NCBI GenBank assembly: GCA_947588845.1
Contig: CANQAR010000023.1
Coordinates: forward strand, 1-42,342
Direction: 5' to 3'
Source of the DNA: an uncultured Lachnospiraceae bacterium
GTDB lineage: Bacteria > Bacillota > Clostridia > Lachnospirales > Lachnospiraceae
DNA length: 42,342 nt
The first letter of the stretch is position 1. The number at the start of each line of letters is the position of its first letter. The notes beneath the pieces were generated by a model that worked only from the letters and a program-made list of their open reading frames with translations, had not been told where the DNA came from and ran no database searches. Shown here piece by piece: positions 8,032 to 16,680 of this stretch. Position numbers and translations under genes: made by a program.

Positions 8032-8149
8032 GTTCACACATGAACACGGTGCTGTATGTCCGTCGGCGGGTGCATTCTGCGGTACGAAGCTGGTTTTTCA
8101 AGGCAGCACCAGAGAATGGATATCGGACGGGCAGTCCGCAGGTGTGAAC
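8032..8149 (+). promoter_or_regulatory. Structured purL leader RNA, candidate riboswitch-like element
   Basis: Within the first 120 bases of the predicted transcript, GTTCACAC (8032-8039) is perfectly complementary to GTGTGAAC (8142-8149), closing the domain. Inside it GGTGCTG (8048-8054) pairs with CAGCACC (8104-8110), and CGGAC (8124-8128) pairs with GTCCG (8134-8138), giving a three-way-junction layout. Two alternatives compete: GTTCA/TGAAC (8032-8036 with 8041-8045), and a second GTCCG (8058-8062) that could take the same CGGAC. The purine riboswitch core is not present, nor the ykkC (PRPP/guanidine) or ZTP cores as I know them. No anti-Shine-Dalgarno segment or terminator was found, so any mechanism is unknown. 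Confidence 0.45.
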
Positions 8150-8198
8150 GGCAGCGTAACGATACCATAGAGGAAAACGAATAACGGGAGGTCCTTGA

Positions 8199-11100
8199 AT
8201 GAGCAATGTGAGAAGAGTATATGTAGAGAAGAAGCCGGACTTCGCAGTCGCAGCAAAAGGGCTGACGCACGAAGTAAAGAGCTATCTTGGCGTGAATGGT
8301 CTTTCACAGATTCGCGTACTGATTCGTTATGATGTTGAGAATATTTCGGAAAAGGTTTACCAGGCCGCGTGCCGCACAGTATTTGCGGAACCGCCTGTCG
8401 ATGATTTATATGAAGAGACGTTCCCGATGAAGCAGGGGGACCGGGCGTTCGCGGTCGAGTACCTGCCGGGACAGTTTGACCAGCGCGCGGACTCCGCGGT
8501 GCAGTGCGTGCGCTTTTTGAAAGAGGATGAGGAACCGATCATCCGCTCGGCGACGACCTATGTGGTCTCGGGCGAGGTGACGGATGAAGAATTTGAGGCG
8601 ATCCGGAATCACTGCATCAACCCGGTCGATTCGAGGGAGACGGGGTTTGAGAAGCCGGAAACGCTGGTGACAAAGTTCGATGAGCCGGCGGATGTGATTA
8701 TTTTTAACGGATTTACCGGCATGGAGGAAGGGAAGCTGAAGGAGCTGTACCGCTCGCTGAACCTCGCGATGACGTTCAAGGACTTCCTTCATATTCAGAA
8801 TTATTTTAAGAACGAGGAGAAGCGTGACCCGTCGATGACGGAGATCCGCGTCCTCGATACATACTGGAGTGACCACTGCCGTCACACGACATTCTCCACA
8901 GAGCTGAAGGATGTGACGTTCGCGGATGGGTATTACAGGGTTCCGATCGAAGGCACTTATCAGAAATATCTGGCCGACCGTGCGGAGATTTACGGGGACA
9001 GGAAGGATAAATTTGTCTGCCTGATGGATCTCGCGCTGATGGCCATGAAAAAACTGAAAAAAGAAGGAAAACTTCAGGATCAGGAAGAATCGGACGAGAT
9101 CAATGCCTGCAGCATTGTCGTTCCGGTCGAGGTGGACGGGAAAACGGAAGAGTGGCTTGTCAATTTCAAGAATGAGACGCACAATCATCCGACCGAGATT
9201 GAGCCGTTCGGCGGCGCGGCGACCTGTCTTGGCGGCGCGATCCGCGACCCGCTTTCCGGCCGCACCTACGTTTACCAGGCAATGCGCGTGACCGGCGCGG
9301 CGGATCCGACGGTTTCCGTGCAGGATACGCTCAAAGGCAAGCTGCCGCAGAAGAAGCTGGTGCGCGAGGCGGCGCACGGCTACAGTTCCTACGGCAACCA
9401 GATCGGCCTTGCGACCGGTTATGTGAAGGAGATTTACCATCCGGCCTATGTCGCGAAGCGCATGGAGATCGGCGCGGTCATGGGAGCGGCTCCGAGGCGC
9501 GCGGTGATCCGCGAGAATTCCGATCCGGGCGATATCATTATTCTGCTTGGCGGAAGGACGGGACGTGACGGCATCGGCGGCGCGACCGGCTCTTCGAAGG
9601 TGCACACGGAGGCTTCGATCGAAGTCTGCGGCGCCGAGGTCCAGAAGGGCAACGCGCCCACAGAGCGCAAGATTCAGAGGCTGTTCCGCCGCGAGGAAGT
9701 CAGCAGGATTATCAAGAAATGCAACGATTTCGGCGCCGGCGGCGTTTCCGTGGCGATCGGCGAGCTTGCGCCGGGACTTCACGTATATCTGGACAAGGTG
9801 CCGAAGAAGTACGCCGGTCTTGACGGGACGGAGCTCGCGATTTCCGAGTCCCAGGAGCGTATGGCAGTTGTTGTCGACCCGAAGAATGTAAAAGAGTTCA
9901 TGGGCTATGCGGCCGAGGAGAATCTTGAGGCTGTCGAGGTGGCGGTTGTGACCAGGGAGCCGCGTCTGGTGCTGCTCTGGAGAGATAAGGAGATTGTTAA
10001 TATATCGCGCGCGTTCCTGGATACGAACGGCGCGCATCAGGAGACGTCCGTGGCGGTCGATATGCCGTCCGAGACGGAGAAGTATTTTGTGAGAGAAGAG
10101 GTTCCGGATGTCCGTGCGAAGTGGCTGGAGACGCTGGCGGATCTGAACTGCTGTTCCCAGAAGGGACTTGTCGAGATGTTTGACAGCTCGATCGGGGCAG
10201 GCTCGGTATTCATGCCGTACGGCGGGAAATATCAGCTCACGGAGACGCAGACGATGGTCGCGAAGCTTCCGGTCATGAACGGGAAAACTGATACGGTCAC
10301 GATGATGAGCTATGGCTTTGATCCGTATCTCTCGAGCTGGAGTCCGTATCACGGCGCGCAGTACGCGGTGCTGGAGTCCGTGGCGAGGATCGTGGCGAGC
10401 GGCGGCGATTACCGGAAGATCCGCTTCACGTTCCAGGAGTATTTCCGCAGGATGACCGAGGATCCGCGGCGCTGGAGCCAGCCGGTGGCGGCGCTGCTCG
10501 GAGCGTATGAGGCGCAGCTCGGGTTCGGTCTTCCGTCGATCGGCGGCAAGGACAGTATGTCGGGCAGCTTTAATGAGATCGACGTGCCTCCGACGCTTGT
10601 ATCCTTTGCGGTGGATATCGCCGATGGCAAAGAAATCATCACACCGGAGCTTAAAAAAGCGGGCAGCAGGCTTGTGCTTGTGAAAGCACTAAGGGATTCG
10701 TACGATCTTCCGGCTTACGGCGAGATCATGGAACAGTACGCAAAGTTCCGTGAAGATATTCTTGCGGGCAGAATCATTTCCGCGTACGCGCTGGATGGCA
10801 AGGGACTTGCTGCGGCAGTTTCCAAGATGGCTTTCGGCAACGGACTTGGGTTTAAGATAGAGCATAATATCGATGAGCGCGATCTGTTTACGGCAGGCTT
10901 CGGTGACCTTGTCGCGGAAGTGCCGGACGGACAGGTCGGAAATCTGGCAGTCACTTATACGGTGGTTGGCGAGGTGACAGACAAAGGAACATTTGAGTAT
11001 AAGAATGTATCGATCCCGGTCGATGAGGCGCTTGCGGCGTGGAAGGGGACGCTGGAGCGCGTGTTCCGTACAAATTCCGGGATTCCGACGGTCGGCGGCG

Positions 11101-12215
11101 GGCTGGATCTGGACGGAAAGCCAGTGGAAGGCGACGGTGCTCCGGACGAGAATCCGGTAGTTTGCAGCAGTGATGCTCCGGACGGGAAGCCAGTGGCGGT
11201 CGGAGTTGCTGCGGATGAAAAGCCGGCAGCAGGAAACAGTTCTGGTACGGAGGGAAACGCGGCAGGGTCCGGCGCAGAGCCGGACAGAAAATCCGCGGCG
11301 GATGGAACCGCAGATCCGATGGCGTATATTTTCGCGGCAGAAGGAAAGAACGCCGTTTACGAAAACGGCTGCTATATCCCGAAGGAACTGTACGTGTGCA
11401 GACACAAAGTGGCGAAGCCGCGCGTGTTCATCCCGGTGTTTCCGGGCACGAACTGTGAGTATGACAGCACGAAGGCGTTTGAGCGCGCGGGGGCGGAGGT
11501 TGATGTTAAAGTCTTCCGCAATCTGACGGCTGAGGACATCCGCGATTCCGTGGAAGTCTTTGAGAAGGCCATCGGGCAGGCGCAGATCATCATGTTCCCG
11601 GGAGGTTTTTCCGCGGGTGATGAGCCGGACGGCTCCGCGAAATTCTTCGCGACGGCCTTCCAGAATGAGAAAATCAAAGAGGCGGTCATGAAACTGCTGA
11701 ATGAGCGCGACGGTCTGGCGCTCGGCATCTGCAACGGATTCCAGGCGCTGATCAAGCTGGGGCTTGTACCGTACGGGGAGATCACGGGGCAGACGGAGGA
11801 TTCGCCGACGCTGACTTTTAATACGATTGGACGTCACATTTCCAAAATGGTATATTTGAAGGTGGTATCCAGAAAGTCGCCGTGGCTTGCGCAGGCGGCG
11901 GCAGGAGGGGTTTACACGAATCCGGCATCCCATGGGGAGGGACGTTTTGTAGCGAACAGGGAATGGCTGCAGAGGCTGTTTGCGAACGGTCAGGTGGCCA
12001 CACAATACTGCGATGCGGACGGAAATATCTGCGTCGGCGATGAAGAGTGGAACGTCAATGGTTCTTATCTTGCGATTGAAGGAATCACGAGTCCGGACGG
12101 GCGCGTGCTTGGCAAGATGGCGCACTCGGAGAGACGCGGAGATCTCGTCGCGGTGAATATTTACGGGGAACAGGATTTGAAGATTTTTGAGTCGGGAGTA
12201 TCATACTTTAAATAA
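8199..12215 (+). CDS. purL: Phosphoribosylformylglycinamidine synthase, single-chain clade II type
   Basis: This 1338-residue enzyme converts FGAR, glutamine and ATP to FGAM in step four of purine synthesis. The N-terminal PurS-like and linker parts lead to two AIR-synthase-like halves. NFKNETHNHPTEIEPFGGAA near 322-341 is the ATP/substrate signature and PSIGGKDSMSG is in the second half. The C-terminal glutamine amidotransferase has PGTNCEYDS, GGFSAGDEP, the nucleophile Cys1178 in LGICNGFQAL, and His1245 in SHGEGRF. Clade II enzymes are about 1240 residues as I recall; the excess lies mainly in a low-complexity linker (about 966-1040) between the synthetase and amidotransferase domains, built of 11-12-residue repeats. 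The ATG follows GGGAGGT at six bases. The stop codon shares a base with the next gene's ATG. Confidence 0.97.
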   Translation: MSNVRRVYVEKKPDFAVAAKGLTHEVKSYLGVNGLSQIRVLIRYDVENISEKVYQAACRTVFAEPPVDDLYEETFPMKQGDRAFAVEYLPGQFDQRADSAVQCVRFLKEDEEPIIRSATTYVVSGEVTDEEFEAIRNHCINPVDSRETGFEKPETLVTKFDEPADVIIFNGFTGMEEGKLKELYRSLNLAMTFKDFLHIQNYFKNEEKRDPSMTEIRVLDTYWSDHCRHTTFSTELKDVTFADGYYRVPIEGTYQKYLADRAEIYGDRKDKFVCLMDLALMAMKKLKKEGKLQDQEESDEINACSIVVPVEVDGKTEEWLVNFKNETHNHPTEIEPFGGAATCLGGAIRDPLSGRTYVYQAMRVTGAADPTVSVQDTLKGKLPQKKLVREAAHGYSSYGNQIGLATGYVKEIYHPAYVAKRMEIGAVMGAAPRRAVIRENSDPGDIIILLGGRTGRDGIGGATGSSKVHTEASIEVCGAEVQKGNAPTERKIQRLFRREEVSRIIKKCNDFGAGGVSVAIGELAPGLHVYLDKVPKKYAGLDGTELAISESQERMAVVVDPKNVKEFMGYAAEENLEAVEVAVVTREPRLVLLWRDKEIVNISRAFLDTNGAHQETSVAVDMPSETEKYFVREEVPDVRAKWLETLADLNCCSQKGLVEMFDSSIGAGSVFMPYGGKYQLTETQTMVAKLPVMNGKTDTVTMMSYGFDPYLSSWSPYHGAQYAVLESVARIVASGGDYRKIRFTFQEYFRRMTEDPRRWSQPVAALLGAYEAQLGFGLPSIGGKDSMSGSFNEIDVPPTLVSFAVDIADGKEIITPELKKAGSRLVLVKALRDSYDLPAYGEIMEQYAKFREDILAGRIISAYALDGKGLAAAVSKMAFGNGLGFKIEHNIDERDLFTAGFGDLVAEVPDGQVGNLAVTYTVVGEVTDKGTFEYKNVSIPVDEALAAWKGTLERVFRTNSGIPTVGGGLDLDGKPVEGDGAPDENPVVCSSDAPDGKPVAVGVAADEKPAAGNSSGTEGNAAGSGAEPDRKSAADGTADPMAYIFAAEGKNAVYENGCYIPKELYVCRHKVAKPRVFIPVFPGTNCEYDSTKAFERAGAEVDVKVFRNLTAEDIRDSVEVFEKAIGQAQIIMFPGGFSAGDEPDGSAKFFATAFQNEKIKEAVMKLLNERDGLALGICNGFQALIKLGLVPYGEITGQTEDSPTLTFNTIGRHISKMVYLKVVSRKSPWLAQAAAGGVYTNPASHGEGRFVANREWLQRLFANGQVATQYCDADGNICVGDEEWNVNGSYLAIEGITSPDGRVLGKMAHSERRGDLVAVNIYGEQDLKIFESGVSYFK
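11111..11243 (+). repeat. In-frame degenerate tandem repeats in the purL linker
   Basis: Four units start at GGACGGAAAGCCAGTGG (11111), GGACGAGAATCCGG (11144), GGACGGGAAGCCAGTGG (11180) and GGATGAAAAGCCGG (11213): spacing 33, 36 and 33 bases, always whole codons. They encode DGKPV.., DENPV.., DGKPV.. and DEKPA.. The reading frame is never broken, so the array behaves as a flexible linker. Confidence 0.75.
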
Positions 12216-15200
12216 TGGAGAAGAAAAAAATTACGGCAGGCAGTGTCGATGAACTGCTGGAGATTGTCCGGGCTGTCAGGAACGGCGAGGATCCGGACAT
12301 AGATAAAATCCGGGAAGAACAGCGCAGAAAAAGGGAAGAACAGATACTGGAAAGACGAAAAAAAAGGAGCGGAGGCTCTGCAGATTCTGCAGGGCCTGCC
12401 CGTGTTTCTGCAAAAAAGCCAAAAGGGGAGCAGAAGCAGGAAAAAGACCGGAAAAAGGAACAGGAACAAAAGGAGAATTCCGGAAAGCCGGATGAACCGG
12501 AACCGGAAGACGCGCAGAAGACCGAAGACGATGAGCCGGAGCTTGAAACTCTCATCGATAAATTTTCCTGGCCTCAGTTTGACCCGGCAAAGATCCTTAT
12601 GGAGAAAAACGCGCAAAAAGCCGAAGACGGGGAAGCAGCGGCAGACGGTAGTGTACCGGGCGGGGAGACGGAAAAACAGGAGGCGGACGGCGCTTCTGAG
12701 AAGGACGGACCGGAAGGAGAATCAGAAGAAGAGACGGAAGACAGGAAACGCCGGGGGATATTTGGACCTCGGCTGAAGAATTTCCTGAGAATGGATTCGG
12801 ATGACGAAGAAGGTGAATCGGAAGAGGAAGAACCGGAAGACGAGGAGCCGGAAGAGGAAGAACCGGAAGACGAAGAGAACGATGACTCTGAAGATGAGGA
12901 TCCGGAGGACATGGAAGACGAAGATCTGGAGGATGAAGAGGACGACGAGGAAAGGCCGCGCCGGAAAATTCTCCAGGAGGATGATTTTGACGACGATGAA
13001 TTTGAACAGATGCTGGAAGAAGACAGCACAGAAGAAGAGTTCATAAAGGGAAGAGAGACGGTGACGGCGTTCACTTCAAAGGCGGCTGAAGTTTTTGGAG
13101 GGCTGCTGCAGAAAGCAGGGGACGCGGCTGCCAGAAGCAGGGAACAGATCAGAAAGAAAGAAGAAGGATTTGAAGAACTTTCGGCGGATATGTTCCCGGA
13201 TAAAAAGCCGGAGACAAAAAACACGAAAAGCCGGGCGGAAAAAGATCAGGCCATAGATCCGGAAGATGAGCAGGAACGTATACGCAGACTGGAACGGTCT
13301 CTTATCATACGACACAAAGAAGAAGAACCGGGGGAGAACTTTGACTACAGAAGAGATTCGGAAAACCGGAAAGATTCAGAAAACCGGAAAGAAGAAACTC
13401 TGACAGAATCCGGATCAAAAGACGAAAATCCGGCGGAATCTGACGCAGAACCGGACCATAAGCGGTCCGGGAAAGGACAGGATACAAAGCCGGAGAGGCA
13501 CGGACAGGAGAAAAATCCGGCCGAAGGGAAAGACAGTCAGCAGCCCGAAAGGGAGAGGAAGATCGGCAGGATTCTGGAGAAAGAGCAGAAAGGAAGACGG
13601 CCCCGGAGCGCCGGGAAAACATCCGGATCCCGGGCAGGAGGCGGGTTCCGGCTGCCGGAGAACATAACAAGGCTGCTTCGCACAGCGAAAAGCCGTGCTG
13701 CGGACGGGTGGAATTCCCTGAATCAGCGCGGCATACATAAGCGGGAAATGGCAATGCTTGGAATCGTGCTGCTGTTTATCCTGCTGATCCTGTTCTTTCT
13801 TGTAGCGGCGGTACGGAATTTTTTCAGCCAGAAACAGAAGAGCAGAAATGTGACGGCAGAGAAAGGCCTGATTGTTACCGTAGAGGACGAGCCGCAAAAG
13901 TGGGCTTCCTCCTACCCGGTACAGCTGAAAATATCGTACAAAACAGGAAGCATATCTTCCGTGACGATCAACGGCGTATCCTGTGCTCCGGATAAAGACG
14001 GGCTGATCACGCTGGAGACGGACGACTGGAACCTTCAGGCGCAGGTGGAGACGGACGACGGCGTGAAGACAGCGCAGATTGAAATTCCGATGCTTGACAG
14101 CGAGGCGCCGGCGCTGGATATAACGCGGGAAGGAGATACGATCGTCCTGTCCGCGACTGATGCGCGTTCGCAGATAGCGGGAATTTACTATGCCATAGAG
14201 GATCCGGAAAAATACCGGCAGCTTCCTTTATACCAGAAATATCAGGAGCCGATCAGCTATGAGAAAGGCCTGATTTACCGGTTCTATGCAAAGGATAAGG
14301 CGGGGAATATTTCTACGCCGGTAGTGTCCACGCTGGAAGACGCGGAATCCTTTACGCTTGAACAGACAAAAATGTCATTGTTTCCGGGTGAGACCTGCAG
14401 TCTGGGCGTGAAGGCGTCGCCGGAGGGAGCTCTGCTCCGGAACCTCAAATTTAAGTCGCAGGATACGGCAGTGGTAACGGTGGAGGATAACGGCAAGGTT
14501 ACGGCAGTCAGCGAGGGAACCGCTGAAGTCCTCGTCAGCGCCGACGGAATGGAAAGCCAGACCTGTACATTTGACGTCAGTGCGGAGCGGTCGGTTCTTG
14601 TCAGCACGATTGGCGACTGTACGCTTGGCACGGACGAGGCATTTGATGCTTCGACCAGCTTCAACGCGTTTGATTCAGTGAACGGACACGAGTATTTCTT
14701 CCGGAACGTGAAGGATATTCTCGGAAATGACGACGTGACCTTTGCCAATTTTGAGGGAACGCTGACGGACTCCACGGCGAGAGAGGCGAAGCAGTTCGCG
14801 TTTAAAGGGGATCCGTCCTACACGGAGATTCTGAAAGACGGCTCCGTGGAGGTTGTAACACTGGCGAACAACCACAGTAAGGATTATGGAGAACAGAGTC
14901 TGGAAGATACGAAGGCGGCGTTAAAAGAGGCCGGCATCGATTACTGCATCGGCGATGAGATCGTGATGCGCGAGGTCAACGGCGTACAGGTGGCATTTAT
15001 CGGAATTTATGTACTGGATATAGGACTGGAGGTTCAGCCCCAGGTGGTGCAGACCATTACACAGGCGCGTCAGCTTGGCGCGGATCTTGTGATCGTCGCG
15101 TTCCACTGGGGGAGCGAGAAGGCGACGACTCCCGATGAGACGCAGAGATCGCTGGCTCACACCGCGATTGACCGCGGAGCGGACCTGGTTGTGGGACATC

Positions 15201-15517
15201 ATCCCCATGTGCTTCAGGGGATTGAACAGTACAACGGAAAATATATTGTTTACAGTCTTGCCAATTTCTGTTTTGGCGGGAACAGTTCTCCTTCCGATAT
15301 GGATACCATGATATTCCAGCAGGAATTTCAGGTCAGTCAGGACGGAACGGTGGAGAACGGTGAGATATCCATTATCCCGTGCAGCATCAGCTCGGAAAGC
15401 GGCTATAATAACTACCAGCCGACTCCCGCGTCCGGAAGTGAGGCGCAGCGGATTATGGGACGGCTGAACGAATACAGCAAAGAATTTGGACAAACCTACT
15501 CGGCTTCTGAAAGATAA
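12215..15517 (+). CDS. Large membrane-anchored CapA (PGA_cap) family protein with acidic cytoplasmic domain
   Basis: This 1100-residue protein has four parts. Residues 1-508 are hydrophilic and extremely charged, including a nearly pure Glu/Asp stretch around 200-250. A basic segment and one transmembrane helix follow (about 513-535, MLGIVLLFILLILFFLVAAV). Outside there is a region with a Big_2-like Ig fold (about 712-790: LFPGETCSLGVKASPEGALL, GKVTAVSEGTAEVLVSADG). The C-terminal CapA metallophosphatase-like domain (795-1085) has NFEGTLTDS, LANNHSKDYG, VAFHWGSE and GHHPHVLQG. CapA proteins are linked to poly-gamma-glutamate or other surface polymer handling. The start ATG overlaps the purL stop by one base with no strong ribosome site, so translation is probably coupled. 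No other capsule genes are nearby. Confidence 0.88.
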   Translation: MEKKKITAGSVDELLEIVRAVRNGEDPDIDKIREEQRRKREEQILERRKKRSGGSADSAGPARVSAKKPKGEQKQEKDRKKEQEQKENSGKPDEPEPEDAQKTEDDEPELETLIDKFSWPQFDPAKILMEKNAQKAEDGEAAADGSVPGGETEKQEADGASEKDGPEGESEEETEDRKRRGIFGPRLKNFLRMDSDDEEGESEEEEPEDEEPEEEEPEDEENDDSEDEDPEDMEDEDLEDEEDDEERPRRKILQEDDFDDDEFEQMLEEDSTEEEFIKGRETVTAFTSKAAEVFGGLLQKAGDAAARSREQIRKKEEGFEELSADMFPDKKPETKNTKSRAEKDQAIDPEDEQERIRRLERSLIIRHKEEEPGENFDYRRDSENRKDSENRKEETLTESGSKDENPAESDAEPDHKRSGKGQDTKPERHGQEKNPAEGKDSQQPERERKIGRILEKEQKGRRPRSAGKTSGSRAGGGFRLPENITRLLRTAKSRAADGWNSLNQRGIHKREMAMLGIVLLFILLILFFLVAAVRNFFSQKQKSRNVTAEKGLIVTVEDEPQKWASSYPVQLKISYKTGSISSVTINGVSCAPDKDGLITLETDDWNLQAQVETDDGVKTAQIEIPMLDSEAPALDITREGDTIVLSATDARSQIAGIYYAIEDPEKYRQLPLYQKYQEPISYEKGLIYRFYAKDKAGNISTPVVSTLEDAESFTLEQTKMSLFPGETCSLGVKASPEGALLRNLKFKSQDTAVVTVEDNGKVTAVSEGTAEVLVSADGMESQTCTFDVSAERSVLVSTIGDCTLGTDEAFDASTSFNAFDSVNGHEYFFRNVKDILGNDDVTFANFEGTLTDSTAREAKQFAFKGDPSYTEILKDGSVEVVTLANNHSKDYGEQSLEDTKAALKEAGIDYCIGDEIVMREVNGVQVAFIGIYVLDIGLEVQPQVVQTITQARQLGADLVIVAFHWGSEKATTPDETQRSLAHTAIDRGADLVVGHHPHVLQGIEQYNGKYIVYSLANFCFGGNSSPSDMDTMIFQQEFQVSQDGTVENGEISIIPCSISSESGYNNYQPTPASGSEAQRIMGRLNEYSKEFGQTYSASER

Positions 15518-15551
15518 AAAACAGAGGCATGGACGGGAGGCAGGAGTCAGG

Positions 15552-15598
15552 AAAAACAGGAGGAAAAGCAACAAAACGTTGCTTTTCCTCCTGTTTTT
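15552..15598 (+). terminator. Strong bidirectional terminator after the purL-capA unit
   Basis: Arms 15552-15572 and 15578-15598 are perfectly complementary over 21 bp around a five-base loop. The hairpin has A-runs on the 5' side and T-runs on the 3' side, the usual form of a terminator working in both directions. Confidence 0.93.
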
Positions 15599-15680
15599 GC
15601 TCTCGAAAAGAAGCGAAAAAGCGCATACAAAATGGTGCCAGTAATATATAAAATAAAATGACACTAAATGATGCACCTCA

Positions 15681-15714
15681 TTGAAAAAAATATGTACATA
15701 TGCTATCCTGTACA
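15681..15714 (+). promoter_or_regulatory. Promoter of the RAYT-like gene with flanking TGTACA repeats
   Basis: TTGAAA (15681-15686), 17 bases, then TATCCT (15704-15709) preceded by TG, an extended -10. TGTACA occurs at 15693-15698 in the spacer and again at 15709-15714 at the edge of the -10, each itself a palindrome, so a repressor site is conceivable. The remaining 15599-15680 and 15715-15777 are AT-rich without further signals. Confidence 0.5.
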
Positions 15715-15777
15715 TGAACCGGGGATAATACAGGTAATACAGGTTTCGCAAGTTTCATTTTAAAGGGGGATTCCGGT

Positions 15778-16320
15778 ATGGCACATCTTGCAGGGCAGCT
15801 GCCTTTCTATTATTACGTTTTACGGGGGCGTCCGAATGTTCTTGCTGATGAACGGGACAAAAAAAAGTTACTTGATATTGTCCTCGGTGTACAGCAGGCG
15901 CATGAGTTTGAACTATACGCCTTCTGTATCACCAATGAGGAAATCTGCCTCATGCTGGGTGCTGAAACCCAGGCAGAAATTAATAGGGGGGTTCGCCAGC
16001 TTATTTCAGAATTCGCACTTCGGCCGGTTAATGGCCGAAAAACAGCCGGATCACGCAGATCAGAAGAGAAGCTGGCGGTCGTACAAAAGAGGAAGCTGAA
16101 ATCCCAGCAGGAAGTCAGGATCCAGTGCCGGGCAATCCATACATTGCCTGTGTCGAAAGGGTATGTGACACAGGTAAAGGATTACTGGTGGAGCAGTTAT
16201 CAGACCTATCTCGGGCACTACGACTGGAAGCAGGTAAACTGCAGCGCAGTGCTTCGGATGTTTTCTGATGATGCCACAGCCGCCCGGAGGCAGCTGCGGC
16301 GCTTCCATGGGTTTGCGTGA
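15778..16320 (+). CDS. RAYT-like (Y1/REP-associated transposase family) protein lacking the HUH histidines
   Basis: This 180-residue protein clearly descends from the REP-associated tyrosine transposases. PFYYYVLRGRPN (9-20) matches the YHVtsRGn start of the fold. FELYAFCITNEEICLML (44-60) sits where the family has 'AYClMPNHVHLLv', and AIHTLPVSKGYV (119-130) and DYWWSSYQTYLG (135-146) match the 'YIHlNPVkAGlV' and 'DYpWSSYraYlG' blocks. In the metal-binding position NHVH is replaced by N53-E-E-I, so both HUH histidines are missing and the nuclease should be inactive. The frame is intact with a promoter and GGGGGA ribosome site, which argues for a retained non-catalytic role, perhaps nucleic-acid binding. 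No terminal repeats mark it as an active element. Confidence 0.8.
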   Translation: MAHLAGQLPFYYYVLRGRPNVLADERDKKKLLDIVLGVQQAHEFELYAFCITNEEICLMLGAETQAEINRGVRQLISEFALRPVNGRKTAGSRRSEEKLAVVQKRKLKSQQEVRIQCRAIHTLPVSKGYVTQVKDYWWSSYQTYLGHYDWKQVNCSAVLRMFSDDATAARRQLRRFHGFA

Positions 16321-16445
16321 TGAAAATATCCGGCCATTGAAATCTGAAAGGGACTTCCTATGATTGCCCTGACATCTATTAATAACGTAGCAGAAACGAA
16401 AATATGACGCAGAAAAAACAAATTTCTTAAAAAAATCGAAATATC

Positions 16446-16474
16446 ATGACAAAGAAAGAGAAAGGTGCTAAAAT
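16446..16474 (+). promoter_or_regulatory. Promoter of the PAP2 gene
   Basis: ATGACA (16446-16451), a 17-base spacer and TAAAAT (16469-16474). It implies a leader of about 200 bases before the PAP2 start codon. The gap 16321-16445 before it is AT-rich and otherwise empty. Confidence 0.55.
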
Positions 16475-16478
16475 GTGA

Positions 16479-16570
16479 CTGACTTGGAGGAGGCGGAAAC
16501 GGGAATCGGTATACGCCCGCCGAGTCAGCCGTTGCTGTTCAGTCCGCGGTCAGCGTTTTGGAGTGAACAG
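16479..16570 (+). promoter_or_regulatory. Structured leader of the PAP2 gene
   Basis: CTGACTTGG (16479-16487) pairs with CCGAGTCAG (16520-16528) with one wobble; inside it GGCGG and CCGCC extend the stem. A second hairpin is CTGTTCA (16535-16541) with TGAACAG (16564-16570). The two stems begin almost at the predicted start of transcription. I do not recognise a known riboswitch, and no terminator follows. Confidence 0.4.
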
Positions 16571-16680
16571 TGACACAGCCGCATTTTTGGAAGCGTCAGC
16601 AGAGATGTCTGAATTTTTTTCGGAAATGTGGTTATGCTGTAAGTCAGAAATTTTAAATAGCTGTGCCGGGGAGTAATGAG

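Noticed and set aside
8032-8149. Known purine, ZTP or PRPP riboswitch before purL
   Set aside because: The conserved core sequences of these classes as I know them are not visible; the element is reported as unassigned instead.
8406-10352. 648-codon open frame on the minus strand inside purL
   Set aside because: It is antisense to a certain gene, has arginine/histidine-rich unfamiliar text and no ribosome site; codon bias of the real gene keeps the opposite frame open.
12574-13224. Serine-rich minus-strand frame of 216 codons
   Set aside because: It is the mirror of the Glu/Asp-rich codons (GAA/GAG/GAC) of the CapA-like gene, which read as Ser/Phe/Leu on the other strand.
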